Source: Labyrinthula sp. Ha
Lineage: Eukaryota; Sar; Bigyra; Labyrinthulida; Labyrinthulaceae
Direction: 5' to 3'
DNA length: 64,000 bases
Assembly: GCA_015227615.1 (NCBI GenBank)
Contig: JAALGZ010000017.1
Location: 124,001-188,000, forward strand
Position numbers and translations under genes: made by a program. The notes below the pieces were generated by a model that worked only from the letters and a program-made list of their open reading frames with translations, was not told where the DNA came from and did no database searches. Every line of letters begins with the position of its first letter. Within the stretch, counting starts at the first letter, position 1. Shown piece after piece: positions 34,001 through 44,352 of the stretch.

Positions 34001-35189
34001 GATATAAATGTTAGTATTAGCGAACCGGTGAGAAGTGGTATAATATCTTAATGGCCCTCTCAGCATAAAAATATTACCATCTACACTGTGCTGTTTTCTA
34101 AATTAATTTGATTCCGATTGCTAATATTTTGATCAAGGAAAAGAGGGATGTTTAACGTAGCTATGTGAAATAAAGTCCGTGTCAACTAAAGGAGAATTTT
34201 ACTCTAGCGAAGAAAGGAATCAGCACGATGAACTGCTAGAAAGCGTGGATAACAGGGTTACCTCTTGATGGATGCCAAATAATTATCGAACCTTAAGAAA
34301 ATACGAGCATGTAGGTATTGCTTGAGAGCAATACCGGAAATTTTTACTTGATCATTAGACTTAAATTACTGATGGTCTATTGATAGACTAAAATTTCTCA
34401 AACTAAAGGAAATGTGCTCGTAACAAAAAGCAATGATCATTAGAGCGCTAGTTCTTGTTAAACAAGAGCCTACTTAACCCGTTGTTAGTCATTATCTATT
34501 GAAACACATTGGAATAAGCTTCTGTAGTTTTACTGTTAATAAGAAAGAAACGGGAAGCTTAAAGAGCCCCTTTAATGTTCAGAGCTTCAACAATAGTATC
34601 AACACATTTCCGTATTATTTCAATTGTTCAAGTAATAAATTAAGAGTGAGGAACAAATCATTTCTTCCAAAACTTAAAAAAGGTTTCCCTCGTCGACCAA
34701 TTTGTCGATTCATGACAGTTTTGGTTCCATTGAGAATCTGCAAACATAGATGACACAGTCGAAGAAACGTCAATGTACCTGTCTCGATGTACACATACTG
34801 AAACCAAAAGTATGATAAATATATACTTACAAAGAAAGAAAGCTATGTATAGAATTCCAGTAAGTCATGACAAATCCGTACCAACATCTTAACTCTATAC
34901 AAAGAATAGAGCTCTTGGATAGTATTTGCCCATGCCATGCCACTACTTTTTAAGCTTTTGTCTATTATATACTAATAGTTTTATTTCATTATGAATGAGT
35001 AGTTATGCCAAATGTTTTTTCAATATGTCGCTATCCCCTTCATTCAGCTCTTCCTTCGCGGTGACACAAATTTCTTATTGATATAGAAACGCATGCAGAA
35101 TATTTGACTTTGATATTTTGTAGGATCGTTTGTTCCAAGACTTATCTGCCATTATTTAATGAAATTTAGTATTTCATTTAGTTTAACAA
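31033..35189. other. long stretch without recognised genes
   Basis: About 4.2 kb. Short frames only; none has recognisable motifs. A pair of CTCGAG words about 30 bp apart at 32188-32218 could form a small inverted repeat. Nothing else is supported. Confidence 0.4.
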
Positions 35190-35537
35190 GTGGCATTCAA
35201 GTGTGTTTTTACCTACCTTTTTAATGTTTCAGCCAATGTGTACCTTTATTTCCGCGACAATTTTCTTATCATTGGTAACTTCTTCGGTCTTATTATTCTC
35301 CTGGCTTCATGGGCAGTTGTCAAGCATCTCTTGAACAATGAGGAAATTATATGTCCGATATTATCCCTCCTGCCATGGCTCTTATTTAGTGTCCAAAACT
35401 TCTTCTTGACTATATCGGTTCTTTTACAATGCCATATACGACTAAAATTATGTTTTTTTTACTTACTATTCTCACCTGCTCTAATTAGTGTGCTAATTAA
35501 TCGAGATTGTTGGGTTAGCGCAGTTTATTTGCAGTGA
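35190..35537 (+). CDS. possible membrane-protein exon, 115 codons
   Basis: A very hydrophobic open frame without any internal ATG, with three to four potential membrane-spanning stretches (for example FLIIGNFFGLIILLASWAVV) separated by short polar loops. The local base composition is less AT-biased than the flanks. If real, it is an internal exon of a larger gene or a fragment. No family recognised; AT-rich DNA readily gives hydrophobic chance frames. Confidence 0.2.
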   Translation: MAFKCVFTYLFNVSANVYLYFRDNFLIIGNFFGLIILLASWAVVKHLLNNEEIICPILSLLPWLLFSVQNFFLTISVLLQCHIRLKLCFFYLLFSPALISVLINRDCWVSAVYLQ

Positions 35538-36371
35538 TTTTGCACCGAAAAGGGTTCTCAAAACTATCCTCTTAATGTGAGTCTTATACCTGTTAAAGTT
35601 TGAGGTAAAGAAATAAACCAGAATATATTCAAAGAAACATTATACTTCAAACCCCCCGGAAGTGCATTAATTACCTAGGCTACTTGATGGCAGAATGCTA
35701 TGCAGTCATCACCCTTTTTCTAAGTCAAACAGTACATATTGCTTTACATTAGTTGTGGAACCTATGCCTTCCGGCTATGTGTTGCAGAACGGAGAGCCAT
35801 ATTCTCCCAACTAAGATAGCTTATAAAGTTCTTTTTATTTAGCTCAGATAAAATAGAATATTATGATATTGATTCTTCATGCAATTGAGAACGGAATTTA
35901 CAATGTAGTTATTCTTAGTAACTCAAGCAATTACTCCATTTAAATCTTCTACGTTGATAAGAAAGAGGAGACTTCATTAAAATAGTTCTCATGTTTATTT
36001 TTATGGCTACAGGTGTTGGGCAGTTTATCTTTCGTCTCATAATGGACATGCTGTTAGCCCTGAATGAGCAGATGTTTAAATTTAATTGTATGAAAAAACA
36101 ATTATGATTTATTTAAAATGTGATGTAGTACTTTAACCAATTTACATCAGAAAGATCATGTTCTGAGCAATAATACGTGACTGTATCGCGTTATGTTTAC
36201 AAGACATTTGTCCTCACTATATAGTCGATATTGTTCACGAAAATCTAAAACTGTTGATACAACTTGAATTTTTTGTAGCGAAGGTTTTTGTCTATTTCAA
36301 ATATGGTTCCCATTACTTCCTATTTTTTCATATATGTCCAGTTTTCTGTTTTCTGTTTTCTGCTTAATTGT
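35538..36371. other. intergenic, nothing recognised
   Basis: No coding, RNA or repeat feature was seen in this AT-rich interval. Confidence 0.35.
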
Positions 36372-36782
36372 CTATATTGAACATAGGCGATATGATTCCC
36401 AACTAGAATCAACACACTTCGGGAATTTATCAAATCGGTCAGTTTCTCGATAACCGATTGAAAATGTATTGAGTCTTGGTACCGATAAAACTCGAAAACC
36501 AAACTTTCTTGAGTTTGAAACGATATGAGAAAAGTGGATTCGTTTTATACTGGAGAAAGAATAAGAAACTTTTATCAGGTTTTTTTCTTGAATTCTATTC
36601 AGTTTCATAAAAAAAAGAAATATTCGAAAACAGTTTGGTTTACTTTTTATTGCATAGTGTGAGTTAAATAATCTTTGAGATAGATTGATAAACGATACTA
36701 AAGGTTTCGGGAATACAAACATGTCTTGGTTTGTTTTATTAAGAGAAGTTATTGCTATCTGACAAAAGTTTTCATAAACCAA
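36372..36782 (-). CDS. hypothetical protein, 136 aa
   Basis: One of the longest unexplained frames in the window, ATG to stop, with mixed polar and basic composition (for example SSIKRIHFSHIVSNSRKFGF) and four cysteines. I see no motif, signal peptide or clear membrane segment. It lies divergently beside the secreted-protein frame that starts at 36939. A frame this long is unlikely but not impossible by chance here. Function unknown. Confidence 0.35.
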   Translation of the reverse strand: MVYENFCQIAITSLNKTNQDMFVFPKPLVSFINLSQRLFNSHYAIKSKPNCFRIFLFFMKLNRIQEKNLIKVSYSFSSIKRIHFSHIVSNSRKFGFRVLSVPRLNTFSIGYRETDRFDKFPKCVDSSWESYRLCSI

Positions 36783-36938
36783 AAAGTGATACGTATATGA
36801 TTTTAATAAAGTTTCTCAAAATACTTAAACATAATTTATCTTATCACAAAATCTATTAAGAAAAATATTGCTATTCGGAACTATACAATAAAACTAAAGA
36901 ATAGTCAAGAAGATATACCAAAAGTAAATAGAAGAATA

Positions 36939-37652
36939 ATGATAGCATGGTTAGTTGCATTTCTAACCCTCGGAAAACTATTCTTAGAAGGGGATCTTAT
37001 TAAAATATCTACTTTAATTGAGCCTCATCGTCGCGAGGATTATTGTGCAGAAACAACATTTTATTACAAGAAGAAATATTTTGAAAACTACAAAGACTGT
37101 TGGAGATTTGAACAACCTTTGTTAATTGAACATTTTATCCATCGTGCTTCTTCTGAATTTATTTAATTTACTGTATATCCTACTGAAAATGAAACTGAGA
37201 ATGCTATAGAAGTAGAAAAAAAATGCAATATTATTAATACTCAGTTTAACAACTGTACCCAATACTTAGATTCTGTGAAAACAAAGTTGAACTTATATTA
37301 TTCAAGACTATTGAACACAGATCCTTTTGATATTGGAAATACTTACTTTACAAAAATACATAGTTTTAATTTATTATTCACTAATACTTGTTTACAATAT
37401 ACAACATCTATTGACTGTATTCAACTTTTTACATATTCAACATTAAACTGAACTTTTTTTATACACTCAAGTATACAAAGGAATACAGTTGTGAACTATA
37501 CAGAAAATATAAAATTACTTGAACAAGTTTGTAAAGTCACAGAGTCATCTACTATTCTTGACAAAGTGGAACACGTTGCATATATACTTAATTTTGGTTC
37601 TTTTCGACTATATCAATGTTTTCTAATGTTTATTCCTGTTGTTGTATGTTGA
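36939..37652 (+). pseudogene. cysteine-containing secreted/membrane protein frame with two in-frame stops
   Basis: The frame starts at ATG 36939 with a signal-peptide-like segment (MIAWLVAFLTLGKLFLEG) and stays open for 237 codons except for TAA at 37164-37166 and TGA at 37449-37451. In DNA this AT-rich a chance frame would meet many more stops, so this was recently coding. The product is hydrophilic, with cysteines in YCAETTFYY, KDCWRFEQ, KKCNIINTQFNNC, TNTCLQY and IDCIQ. It ends in a short hydrophobic segment (CFLMFIPVVVC), consistent with an extracellular domain. No GT-AG intron of the usual size removes either stop. Host genes here use TAA as stop and TGG for Trp, so recoding is not expected. 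It is probably a young pseudogene; stop readthrough or sequence error are alternatives. Family unknown. Confidence 0.5.
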
Positions 37653-37815
37653 GTGTTGTGTTGAGAATAAAGTACTAAAAGTGAAGGTAGTTAAAGTAGT
37701 AGCGTAGGAGTTAGTTTGGTTTTGTTAAGGTGGGTATCACCATAATTAATTATTAAGTGAATACAATATAAAACAACTTGCTTCAATAATTCCACTTACA
37801 CTTATATTCATTAGG

Positions 37816-38076
37816 TTGGACTTGTTTATTTTAGCCAAAGCAGATGAAAAAAAAATATATTGCTTTTGTCAGATGCTCACTATGTTTTCATTTAGTTGTT
37901 TTTCATCTACACCTATTCCATTTGCTCCTTTTATATATTATGCTTTACAAGAAGTTGAAGTACTTATTGAAGAAATAAATTCTTTTAACATAAAGTATGT
38001 TCAGGTATCATTGGAAGTTGGAGACGAAATAGTACATTCAAAAGAGAGACTTCGTGGACTTTTCGTATGGGCTTAA
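37816..38076 (+). CDS. hypothetical protein fragment, 86 codons
   Basis: The second half is protein-like (ALQEVEVLIEEINSFNIKYV, then a charged tail ending near LRGLFVWA), preceded by a hydrophobic stretch. There is no ATG at the start, and an A9 run lies in the first part (about 37846-37854), so the upstream frame may be mis-set. It may be a 3' exon of the interrupted frame at 36939-37652, but no joining intron could be fixed. Unrecognised. Confidence 0.3.
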   Translation: MDLFILAKADEKKIYCFCQMLTMFSFSCFSSTPIPFAPFIYYALQEVEVLIEEINSFNIKYVQVSLEVGDEIVHSKERLRGLFVWA

Positions 38077-38252
38077 ATTGCTGCTTCTTTCTATCTTCTT
38101 ACGCTGTTTGCAATATCTTTTCGCCTCAAATACTTCTCATATATATATAAGGAATATTTTAAAGGTGAATTATTTATTGATAAAATATATTATGAAGTGC
38201 AATAAACACAAAACTTCATAACTCTTCTATTAAATTTATACGATAATAGTTT

Positions 38253-39464
38253 CTAATGCCTAAACATATGTCCCATCCTTTTTTCTTTGGATTTTACATA
38301 TCTCAAACTAAAACTACTCAACTCTTCTTCTGGAATAATACATTCAACCCTTTCACTTACTTTAACTCCAAGTTTTTCCAAACATTTTATCTTTCGTGGG
38401 TTATTTGTCATTAATTTTATTCTATTCACTCCTAAATCTTCTAAAATATCTTTTACTGCTTCATATCTTCTTGCGTCATCTGGTAAACCAAGAATACGAT
38501 TAGCATCTACAGTATCAATACCTCTTTCTTGTAAGCCATATGCTGCTATTTTATTAGCTAAACCAATTCCTCTTCCTTCTTGTGGTAAATAGATAACAAC
38601 TCCATCTTCTTTTTCTTCTGTATATTTCATAGCATATTCTAGTTGTTGTTTACAATCACATTTTAAACTTCCAAATACTTCTGAAGTTAAACACTGATCA
38701 TGTACACGAACAGTAATTTCTTTATTTAAACTTGGTAGTTTTGAATTTATATTTAATAAAACTATTGGTTCAAGTTTTGTTAATTCATCTCTATAAGCAC
38801 GGACACGAAAATTTCCAGTAGAAGTTGGTAAAAGAGTTTCAGATATAAAAATATATTTATCATATTTTGGATGTTCAAATTCTTTTACAGGATATATTTT
38901 AGAAGAAAGTTGTTTTTGCTTTATATTAACTTGTTTTGGAACTGAAGAAAATACATTTATTAAAGCAAGTGCATCTTGTACACATAATTTAGGTTTATTT
39001 GATAAAGTAGGTGGAATTTTCAAAGAAATAATTGTTGAATAAAATCCAGATATTTTTCCATTATTAAAAGTTGGTGATATAGTTAAGATATTCCAGAAAG
39101 GATTTCTATTCTTACAATAATTGAGAATTATTACACAAACAGATTGTTTTCTTTGCATAGCAAGACGAATTTCAATAACATCTGATTTTGAAGTATCTTT
39201 TCCTTGAAGAAAATTACAACTTTTTCCTAAAAAGGAAGTTTCTTTATACCCTGTAAAATCCAGAAAACTTTGACTAACAGAAGAAACTCTTCCTTGAATA
39301 TCTGTTGATATTGTATGTGTAGGAATAGATAAATTATTAGATGCTGTTGTTGCAGATGATAACTTACTTTTGGATGAATTGCTCTGCAAGAAATAAAATG
39401 TACTGATATTCAATGGAATGAAATTTCTTCCCATTCTTTCTTTTTTCCGATGTTTTCTTTTCAC
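38253..39464 (-). CDS. LOV-domain photosensor fused to GTP cyclohydrolase II
   Basis: GTP cyclohydrolase II opens GTP to diaminohydroxypyrimidine phosphate, the first step of riboflavin synthesis. The C-terminal part (about 190-403) is complete: zinc ligands C258, C269 and C271 in HDQCLTSEVFGSLKCDC, the PQEGRGIGL loop, catalytic-type Y309 in AAYGLQ, an Arg in DDARRYE (R332), TNNPRK and the closing MGHMF. The N-terminal part (about 49-150) is a LOV domain, a blue-light sensor that binds flavin. It has GKSCNFLQG with the adduct-forming cysteine at C83, and LNYCKNRNPFWN with the flavin-contacting N115 and N125. The strand-I glutamine of typical LOV domains aligns with I145. The DHBP synthase half found in bifunctional plant and bacterial enzymes is absent. 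The start is the first of two nearby ATGs. No intron is needed. It lies 164 bp downstream of the scramblase gene on the same strand. Confidence 0.93.
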   Translation of the reverse strand: MKRKHRKKERMGRNFIPLNISTFYFLQSNSSKSKLSSATTASNNLSIPTHTISTDIQGRVSSVSQSFLDFTGYKETSFLGKSCNFLQGKDTSKSDVIEIRLAMQRKQSVCVIILNYCKNRNPFWNILTISPTFNNGKISGFYSTIISLKIPPTLSNKPKLCVQDALALINVFSSVPKQVNIKQKQLSSKIYPVKEFEHPKYDKYIFISETLLPTSTGNFRVRAYRDELTKLEPIVLLNINSKLPSLNKEITVRVHDQCLTSEVFGSLKCDCKQQLEYAMKYTEEKEDGVVIYLPQEGRGIGLANKIAAYGLQERGIDTVDANRILGLPDDARRYEAVKDILEDLGVNRIKLMTNNPRKIKCLEKLGVKVSERVECIIPEEELSSFSLRYVKSKEKRMGHMFRH

Positions 39465-39628
39465 TCAAATTACTCCGATAATATACCCAACGAAACTATC
39501 GAATATCGAAAAAAGATGCATAATACATTTAATCGAGTCGACTCAACCGAATATCGCAAGAAATACGTAATAACAATACAATAAAGAGTATATAAGAAAA
39601 CTAATATATTAGACTTAATATTATTTCT
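39465..39628 (-). promoter_or_regulatory. short spacer between scramblase and LOV-cyclohydrolase genes
   Basis: This 164-bp interval must hold the scramblase 3' end and the LOV-GCHII promoter. It contains the perfect 10-bp palindrome GAGTCGACTC at 39535-39544 and two GAATATCG words (about 39501 and 39549). These are the only GC-rich words in the spacer and could be regulator sites; that role is inference. Confidence 0.35.
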
Positions 39629-40600
39629 TTATTCTCCAAAATCTCCACCTCCATCTTCACCATCTTCTCCTGATCCACCAATTGTTAATCCACATGGACA
39701 AACACATCCAAAGCAATATAGATTACAACAATTCACTGTACATGTCCCTCTAAATATATCAAATTGAAAAGGAGGACCGCCTTCATAAAATGCGTAATCT
39801 AATAAAATCACAGTTCCAAGAAGGTTTGCTAAAGCAGCAGAATCAATATTCTCTCCATTTCCCAATTCAAGAAGAAGTCGATCTGCATCTCCTGCAATCT
39901 CTGTCAAACCTTCTGAGCCACTTCCTGGTGGTAAATGAACAATTCTACCTTTACTTTGTTCATCTTTAACTCCAGTTAAATCAAAACTTTGTTGAGTACA
40001 CAACTCAATTAAACCACCTACAGTACAACATGGACCTTTTAATTTATATACTTCTTCATCTGAAGAGTTACGTATATCAAACTCAGGAGTAAAACAACCT
40101 CCACAAGGAGTTACTTTTTGTGAGGAACCTAATTTTGTTTCATTCAATAAAAGTGTAGTTTGTTCTTGTGCGCAAATGTTAAAAAAAGAACAACATCCAC
40201 ATTTGAAGGGTTTATCAATTCTCATTACTTCTTGACCTGTCATTCCTGGACGTGCATCTAACACACGCATTTTAACTGGGTGATTTGGTTTGCAACATGC
40301 GCGGATGAAACAATTAGATTCCTCTGCCATATTAAGGAGGACTTCACCCGTATTTGCGTCAATCACATCATATTTATTAGCAAATTCTACTGCGTCAAAG
40401 CCAGCTAATCCTGCAAGTGCTTCTAATTTTTCGACTCTTTGTTTTACTAACAGTCTAGGACGGTTTAAAAGGAAAGAAAGGGGATCACCAGAATTGGATT
40501 GAGGCATTTGGAGTTTTGGAGGGGCTTGGGAAGTCACTGGTACTGCTTGAGCTTGTATTACTTGAGCCTGATTTCCATATGGATTGTATTTTTGTTGCAT
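39629..40600 (-). CDS. phospholipid scramblase (PLSCR family)
   Basis: PLSCR-family proteins are membrane-associated, calcium-linked proteins implicated in moving phospholipids between bilayer leaflets; many are palmitoylated on Cys-rich segments. The 323-residue protein has a Pro/Gln-rich N-terminus (1-38, with NPYG and APPK), then the family core: a strand around YDVIDANTGEVL (78-89), Cys-rich blocks FIRACCK and FKCGCCSFFNIC, CGGCFTPEFDIRN (166-178), and GPCCTVGG (189-196). The late acidic DADRLLLELGNGE segment precedes ALANLLGTVILLDYAFYEGG (256-275), equivalent to the calcium-binding-like loop and C-terminal hydrophobic helix of animal scramblases. Odd features are an extra Cys-rich tail (CCNLYCFGCVCPCG) and an acidic/Gly end. 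Uninterrupted, ATG to TAA. Head-to-tail with the LOV-cyclohydrolase. Confidence 0.95.
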   Translation of the reverse strand: MQQKYNPYGNQAQVIQAQAVPVTSQAPPKLQMPQSNSGDPLSFLLNRPRLLVKQRVEKLEALAGLAGFDAVEFANKYDVIDANTGEVLLNMAEESNCFIRACCKPNHPVKMRVLDARPGMTGQEVMRIDKPFKCGCCSFFNICAQEQTTLLLNETKLGSSQKVTPCGGCFTPEFDIRNSSDEEVYKLKGPCCTVGGLIELCTQQSFDLTGVKDEQSKGRIVHLPPGSGSEGLTEIAGDADRLLLELGNGENIDSAALANLLGTVILLDYAFYEGGPPFQFDIFRGTCTVNCCNLYCFGCVCPCGLTIGGSGEDGEDGGGDFGE

Positions 40601-41239
40601 TTTATTTTTGTTTTATACTTTGTTCCAAAGTTTGTAAATCTTGTCTTACCTATTCTTGTTCCTAAAATGAGTCAAAATTGAGTCAATTCAAAGTTGTTAA
40701 TAGTCGATAAATTTAATATATGAAAATTTCTGAATGATTAGAGTCAACTCATAATTTTCTAGTAGTTGGAATGTAAAATTTGGGCTGATACTTTGTTCCT
40801 ATTATTGCGTGAAATTTCTGAAATGAAAGAAACTGTATTTTTACGGGTATCAATTTATTATCGGGAAACCGGTTTTCCAATATTAACGAGAAACAAAATA
40901 AGTACCGATACATTCCTACATTTCAGGAGATTCACTAAACTATCCATTTGCACTTCTTACTTGAATTTGGAAGCATATGAGTTCAGATAAATATTCATAA
41001 AACAATTCTTTAACCAATACAAATTGTACTTAGATATACTTGAAATGCAATTTCTATAACACAAGGACCACTAATGGCTTACGCCTTTTTCTTTTCATTA
41101 CGGCAAAAAAATAAAGTGATAGGATTCTTAGAATGAAATGAATTTTGTGTCTTTAAATAAGCATAGTGATATTTTTAATGCAGAATTCTAGGTATCAACT
41201 ACTGGATCAGAGGTAAAGTTTGAATAAGACTCTTAATTT
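40601..41239. other. upstream region of the scramblase gene
   Basis: AT-rich. It holds the presumed scramblase promoter (minus strand), with no motif I can defend. A short open frame at 40766-40990 (+) has no recognisable product. Confidence 0.35.
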
Positions 41240-43140
41240 CATCTAGTAATTTGTAATAATATGATAGAGATTTGCATAAATAAAACTAATTAAAACTTCA
41301 AACTTTTTCTTTTTCTAATCTGCTAAAAATTAATATTGGATAAGGTTAGGTTCAAAGTTCCTGATATTTGACCTATTAGAAGTTTAGCTTTGGCTATTTT
41401 AAAGTTGAGTTTGGAGTAAAGCTAAAGTAAGCGAAATAGCCATTGGTGAGATCAATAGGGAAGTCCTTGGAGTTTCCTCAAACAAAACTCGGAGGTAACC
41501 TAAATCACTCATACCTAGACGTGGTAGAAATTTCCTAGGATGTTTTGCTACTTGGTATCACCCATTTATGAATATTGGACATTTAAGGGTATCCTTTTTC
41601 AGGGCTTTTGAGATCTTGGAAATAGGATACAGTATTAGGAAATCTATACAGAATACTTCAATTCCGAAACAAAGTTATTTCTAGTCTTAAATTAACTCGT
41701 TCTTTCGACTCGTGAGGTTTTTTCTTACTCTAGACGAGTATTTCTCAAGGTAATACACGGATTGAAGTTTATAGAAACAGCATGTTATCCCAATATTGAC
41801 TTTTCTTAAAAAAAACAATAAAAATTTCCTAAAACACAGAATTAAAGGCTACAAGTCTTATTTTTTAGTTGTTGTGGACTACCTAGTATAGGAGTTTAGG
41901 GTATTATAGCAAAACTGAGTGATTTCCTATTTTCAGCTGTGCAGATTTCAACATTTGACTTTTCTGAGTGAAGTTTAGTTCAGTTACAATTAACCAGAGA
42001 CTTAATATCCTGAGAAATGGCTTAGGAAGTTAGGTACTATGGATTCTTAGGGTCTGAGAAGAATCAGATCAGCTATAGAGTTGTTCTTCGTGATGTTACG
42101 TTTGAATGTATGTTTTTATAGAGATCTGTAAACCTAGTGAAAAGGACCATTAAAAATAGCCTTTCTTAAGTTTTAAAGTACTAATCCTTACAAAATACCC
42201 TGAAAAAATACATTTTTAGAAAGGTTTTTTAAATATAAAGCAAATTATGGGTGATAATATTGTATTTGAGGAAGATTCCGTGACAAAAACTAGCAAATAC
42301 AATATGCGTTATTTTCAGTAATCATGGTTTTATTATATTTTATATTGTTTTAATCCTCTAAATTCCTATATGAGCAAATGTTAATTTCTATTTTTAATAT
42401 GTTTTGAGCTTTGTAGAAGAGTTGAAAAGGTATTGCTGATTGTATGGCCATTATACTGCATTTTTGAAAAAATCGTTGATAAAGTTTTTAGCACCTCGTA
42501 ATAAAAAAGACCATAAAGCAATATTGTTTACTACTAGGTAAAACTTGAACATAAGAGCTAACATTGACTGCTTACAGAGGTAATTAAACCTTTTCTTCAC
42601 TGCTTTCTGATCAACATAAAATGAATGAGCTATGTTTTCATGGTATTCAGTGTTGTACATGAATTTATGCTCTTCAAATCATATATTATCTTATACGAGT
42701 ACCGATATAATTCAAATAGGTTTTAAAAGCTGTCTTTTTTTTTCATAATTTGAAAAATCCATTGAGAAATAAGCTTTACAATTATTTACAAATTCAAGTA
42801 AAATACGTGATGGCGTGGAAAGAGCAAAATACAAAAGCATCTTCGAGGTCTCAAACACAAAAAAATTAAAAACCAGTGGTTAGAAAAAGTTCTTAAAATA
42901 AATCTTATAAGTTACAATAGTGCTTTACATAAAAATTAGGCGAGATATAAGAGATGCAAAAATATGACTTGAAATTGAACAGTATTCTTGAAATATAGAA
43001 ATACGTAGTTTAACCCTAATATTTCGAAGTAAAAGAAAAAAAGTTATAATATCTTGAAAATTAATCTTCAAAGTACTTAAAAATATTATTTGGTTTAAAA
43101 AGATCAAGTATTGATTGAGAAAAATGGCTTTTACTGAGGG
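41240..43140 (+). repeat. dispersed repeat, copy B
   Basis: Same family and orientation as about 600-2750, and inverted relative to 60170-61900. Colinear blocks include AGAGATTTGCA near 41268, TTTTAAAGTTGAGTTTGGAGTAAAG near 41398, CAAAACTCGGAGG near 41480, TTATAGCAAAACTGAGTGATTTC near 41906, TTTGACTTTTCTGAGTGAAG near 41953, GGGTGATAATATTGTATTTGAGGAAG near 42249, and TTGTTTACTACTAGGTAAAAC near 42525. Its left edge is about 360 bases shorter than in the other two copies. No conserved reading frame. Confidence 0.75.
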
Positions 43141-43681
43141 GAATCTTCCTATGCTAAAATTGGCTTTGATATTCGGATACTTAAACGTACATGACTCGTG
43201 ATTAACTTCTGAAAAAACTAAACTACTTTATTTGAGTCCATAGCGAATTAAATTATCTTTCAAATGAGTTATTATGTTTTTTTGAAAAGGAATTTGAGCC
43301 AAGATACAAGTATTTGTATATGAAGACTATGCAAATTTCTGCTATAGCCAAGGTTTTACCTCTATTTTCTCAGTTACATTTTCTTTTAGGGAGAGTAGAA
43401 TTAGTTTTTTAAAATTATTTAAAAAGGTATTTGGAATATCCAAATACTCTCTAGAACTTTGTTTTGAGCTCAGATTGAGATAAATTCAAAGGTAATGTCA
43501 GTAGTCATAGTAAAATTTTCATATAAATTATTTTGTAAATGATGTTGATTCTGTGTTGCATCTACTTTTGAGTCGGCTTTTGCTTCAATTTAGTTTCTTT
43601 ACAGAAAGAATATGGATATAATATATTATGGAGATATGATTTGGGACAAAATATGAAATTGGTAAAAAATTTTGGGGACAT
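43141..43681. other. intergenic, nothing recognised
   Basis: AT-rich spacer between the dispersed repeat and the hairpin element. No feature supported. Confidence 0.35.
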
Positions 43682-43830
43682 CAAAAACTATTGTTCTTAT
43701 CGTGATTAACGGAAATTTCCTTTAATTTCATATCCGTTAAGGATTTCTAAACGTCAATAACGGTAAGCAAAATTTGGGCATTTAAATTTCCGATAGTTAA
43801 CGGTAAGCACCATAAAGAACAATAGTTTTG
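43682..43830. repeat. inverted-repeat hairpin element, about 150 bp (MITE-like)
   Basis: The left arm (43682-43718), with AAAACTATTGTTCTTAT then GTGATTAACGG, is mirrored in the right arm (about 43786-43830), whose complement reads AAAACTATTGTTCTTTATGG then ACCGTTAACT. The interior has further CCGTTAA / TAACGG pairs, so the whole could fold into a long imperfect hairpin. It could be a small non-autonomous DNA transposon or a structured RNA. I found no convincing target-site duplication and no second full copy in the window. Confidence 0.45.
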
Positions 43831-44100
43831 GGTATGACTAAACAGTTGTGGTTGAATAAAACTGTTCAGACTATTCTTTGGAATACCCAGAATCCACACA
43901 AATAAAGATAAAGCACAATAAAAATTCACTTTATATTCCCACCAGCATAAAGAAACTATCGAATATATTATTTTATCAGAATAATAATATAGTAAAGAAT
44001 ATTCAAACATATTCCAAATAATACAAACCAAGTTATTTCTTTGAATATATATTTCAATCGAACATTCAGTGAAAACTACAAAATAAAAACAATAAGACAT
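43831..44100 (-). CDS. possible hypothetical protein, about 85-117 codons
   Basis: An ATG-initiated minus-strand frame (44100) encodes a Cys-, Tyr- and Trp-containing hydrophobic product. The last third of the frame, to 43747, lies inside the hairpin element, so the natural end would differ if the element is an insertion. No family recognised, and chance cannot be excluded. Confidence 0.25.
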
Positions 44101-44352
44101 AGTTGAACTTGTTTTTCAGAAAATTACAGGTATTCTTAAAATAAAAACACTCAAAGAACTGAATTCTTTATTATTCGCTATCCACATTTTGGCTAACAAA
44201 AGAACAAATAACCTCTTTCTGCAAGACACTTAATTCATACCAATTATTATTTTACCTCGAAATTCACCGACGTTAAGCTAAAGATAAATATTCCTTTAAG
44301 CAAAAACAACAAGCAAAAACACGCTAAATATATAGATAACTGACACAGAAAC

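Noticed and set aside
3915-37451. Possible use of TGA as a tryptophan codon (in-frame TGA in the LINE endonuclease aligned to TGG, and another in the 36939 frame)
   Set aside because: All conserved tryptophans in Cdc48, LOV-cyclohydrolase and the Roco genes are TGG, none is TGA, and the 36939 frame also has a TAA. Simple decay explains the cases.
39380-39440. A 20-nt GT...AG segment near the N-terminus of the LOV-cyclohydrolase gene
   Set aside because: It is shorter than the proven introns, its removal would break the frame, and the unspliced reading is continuous.
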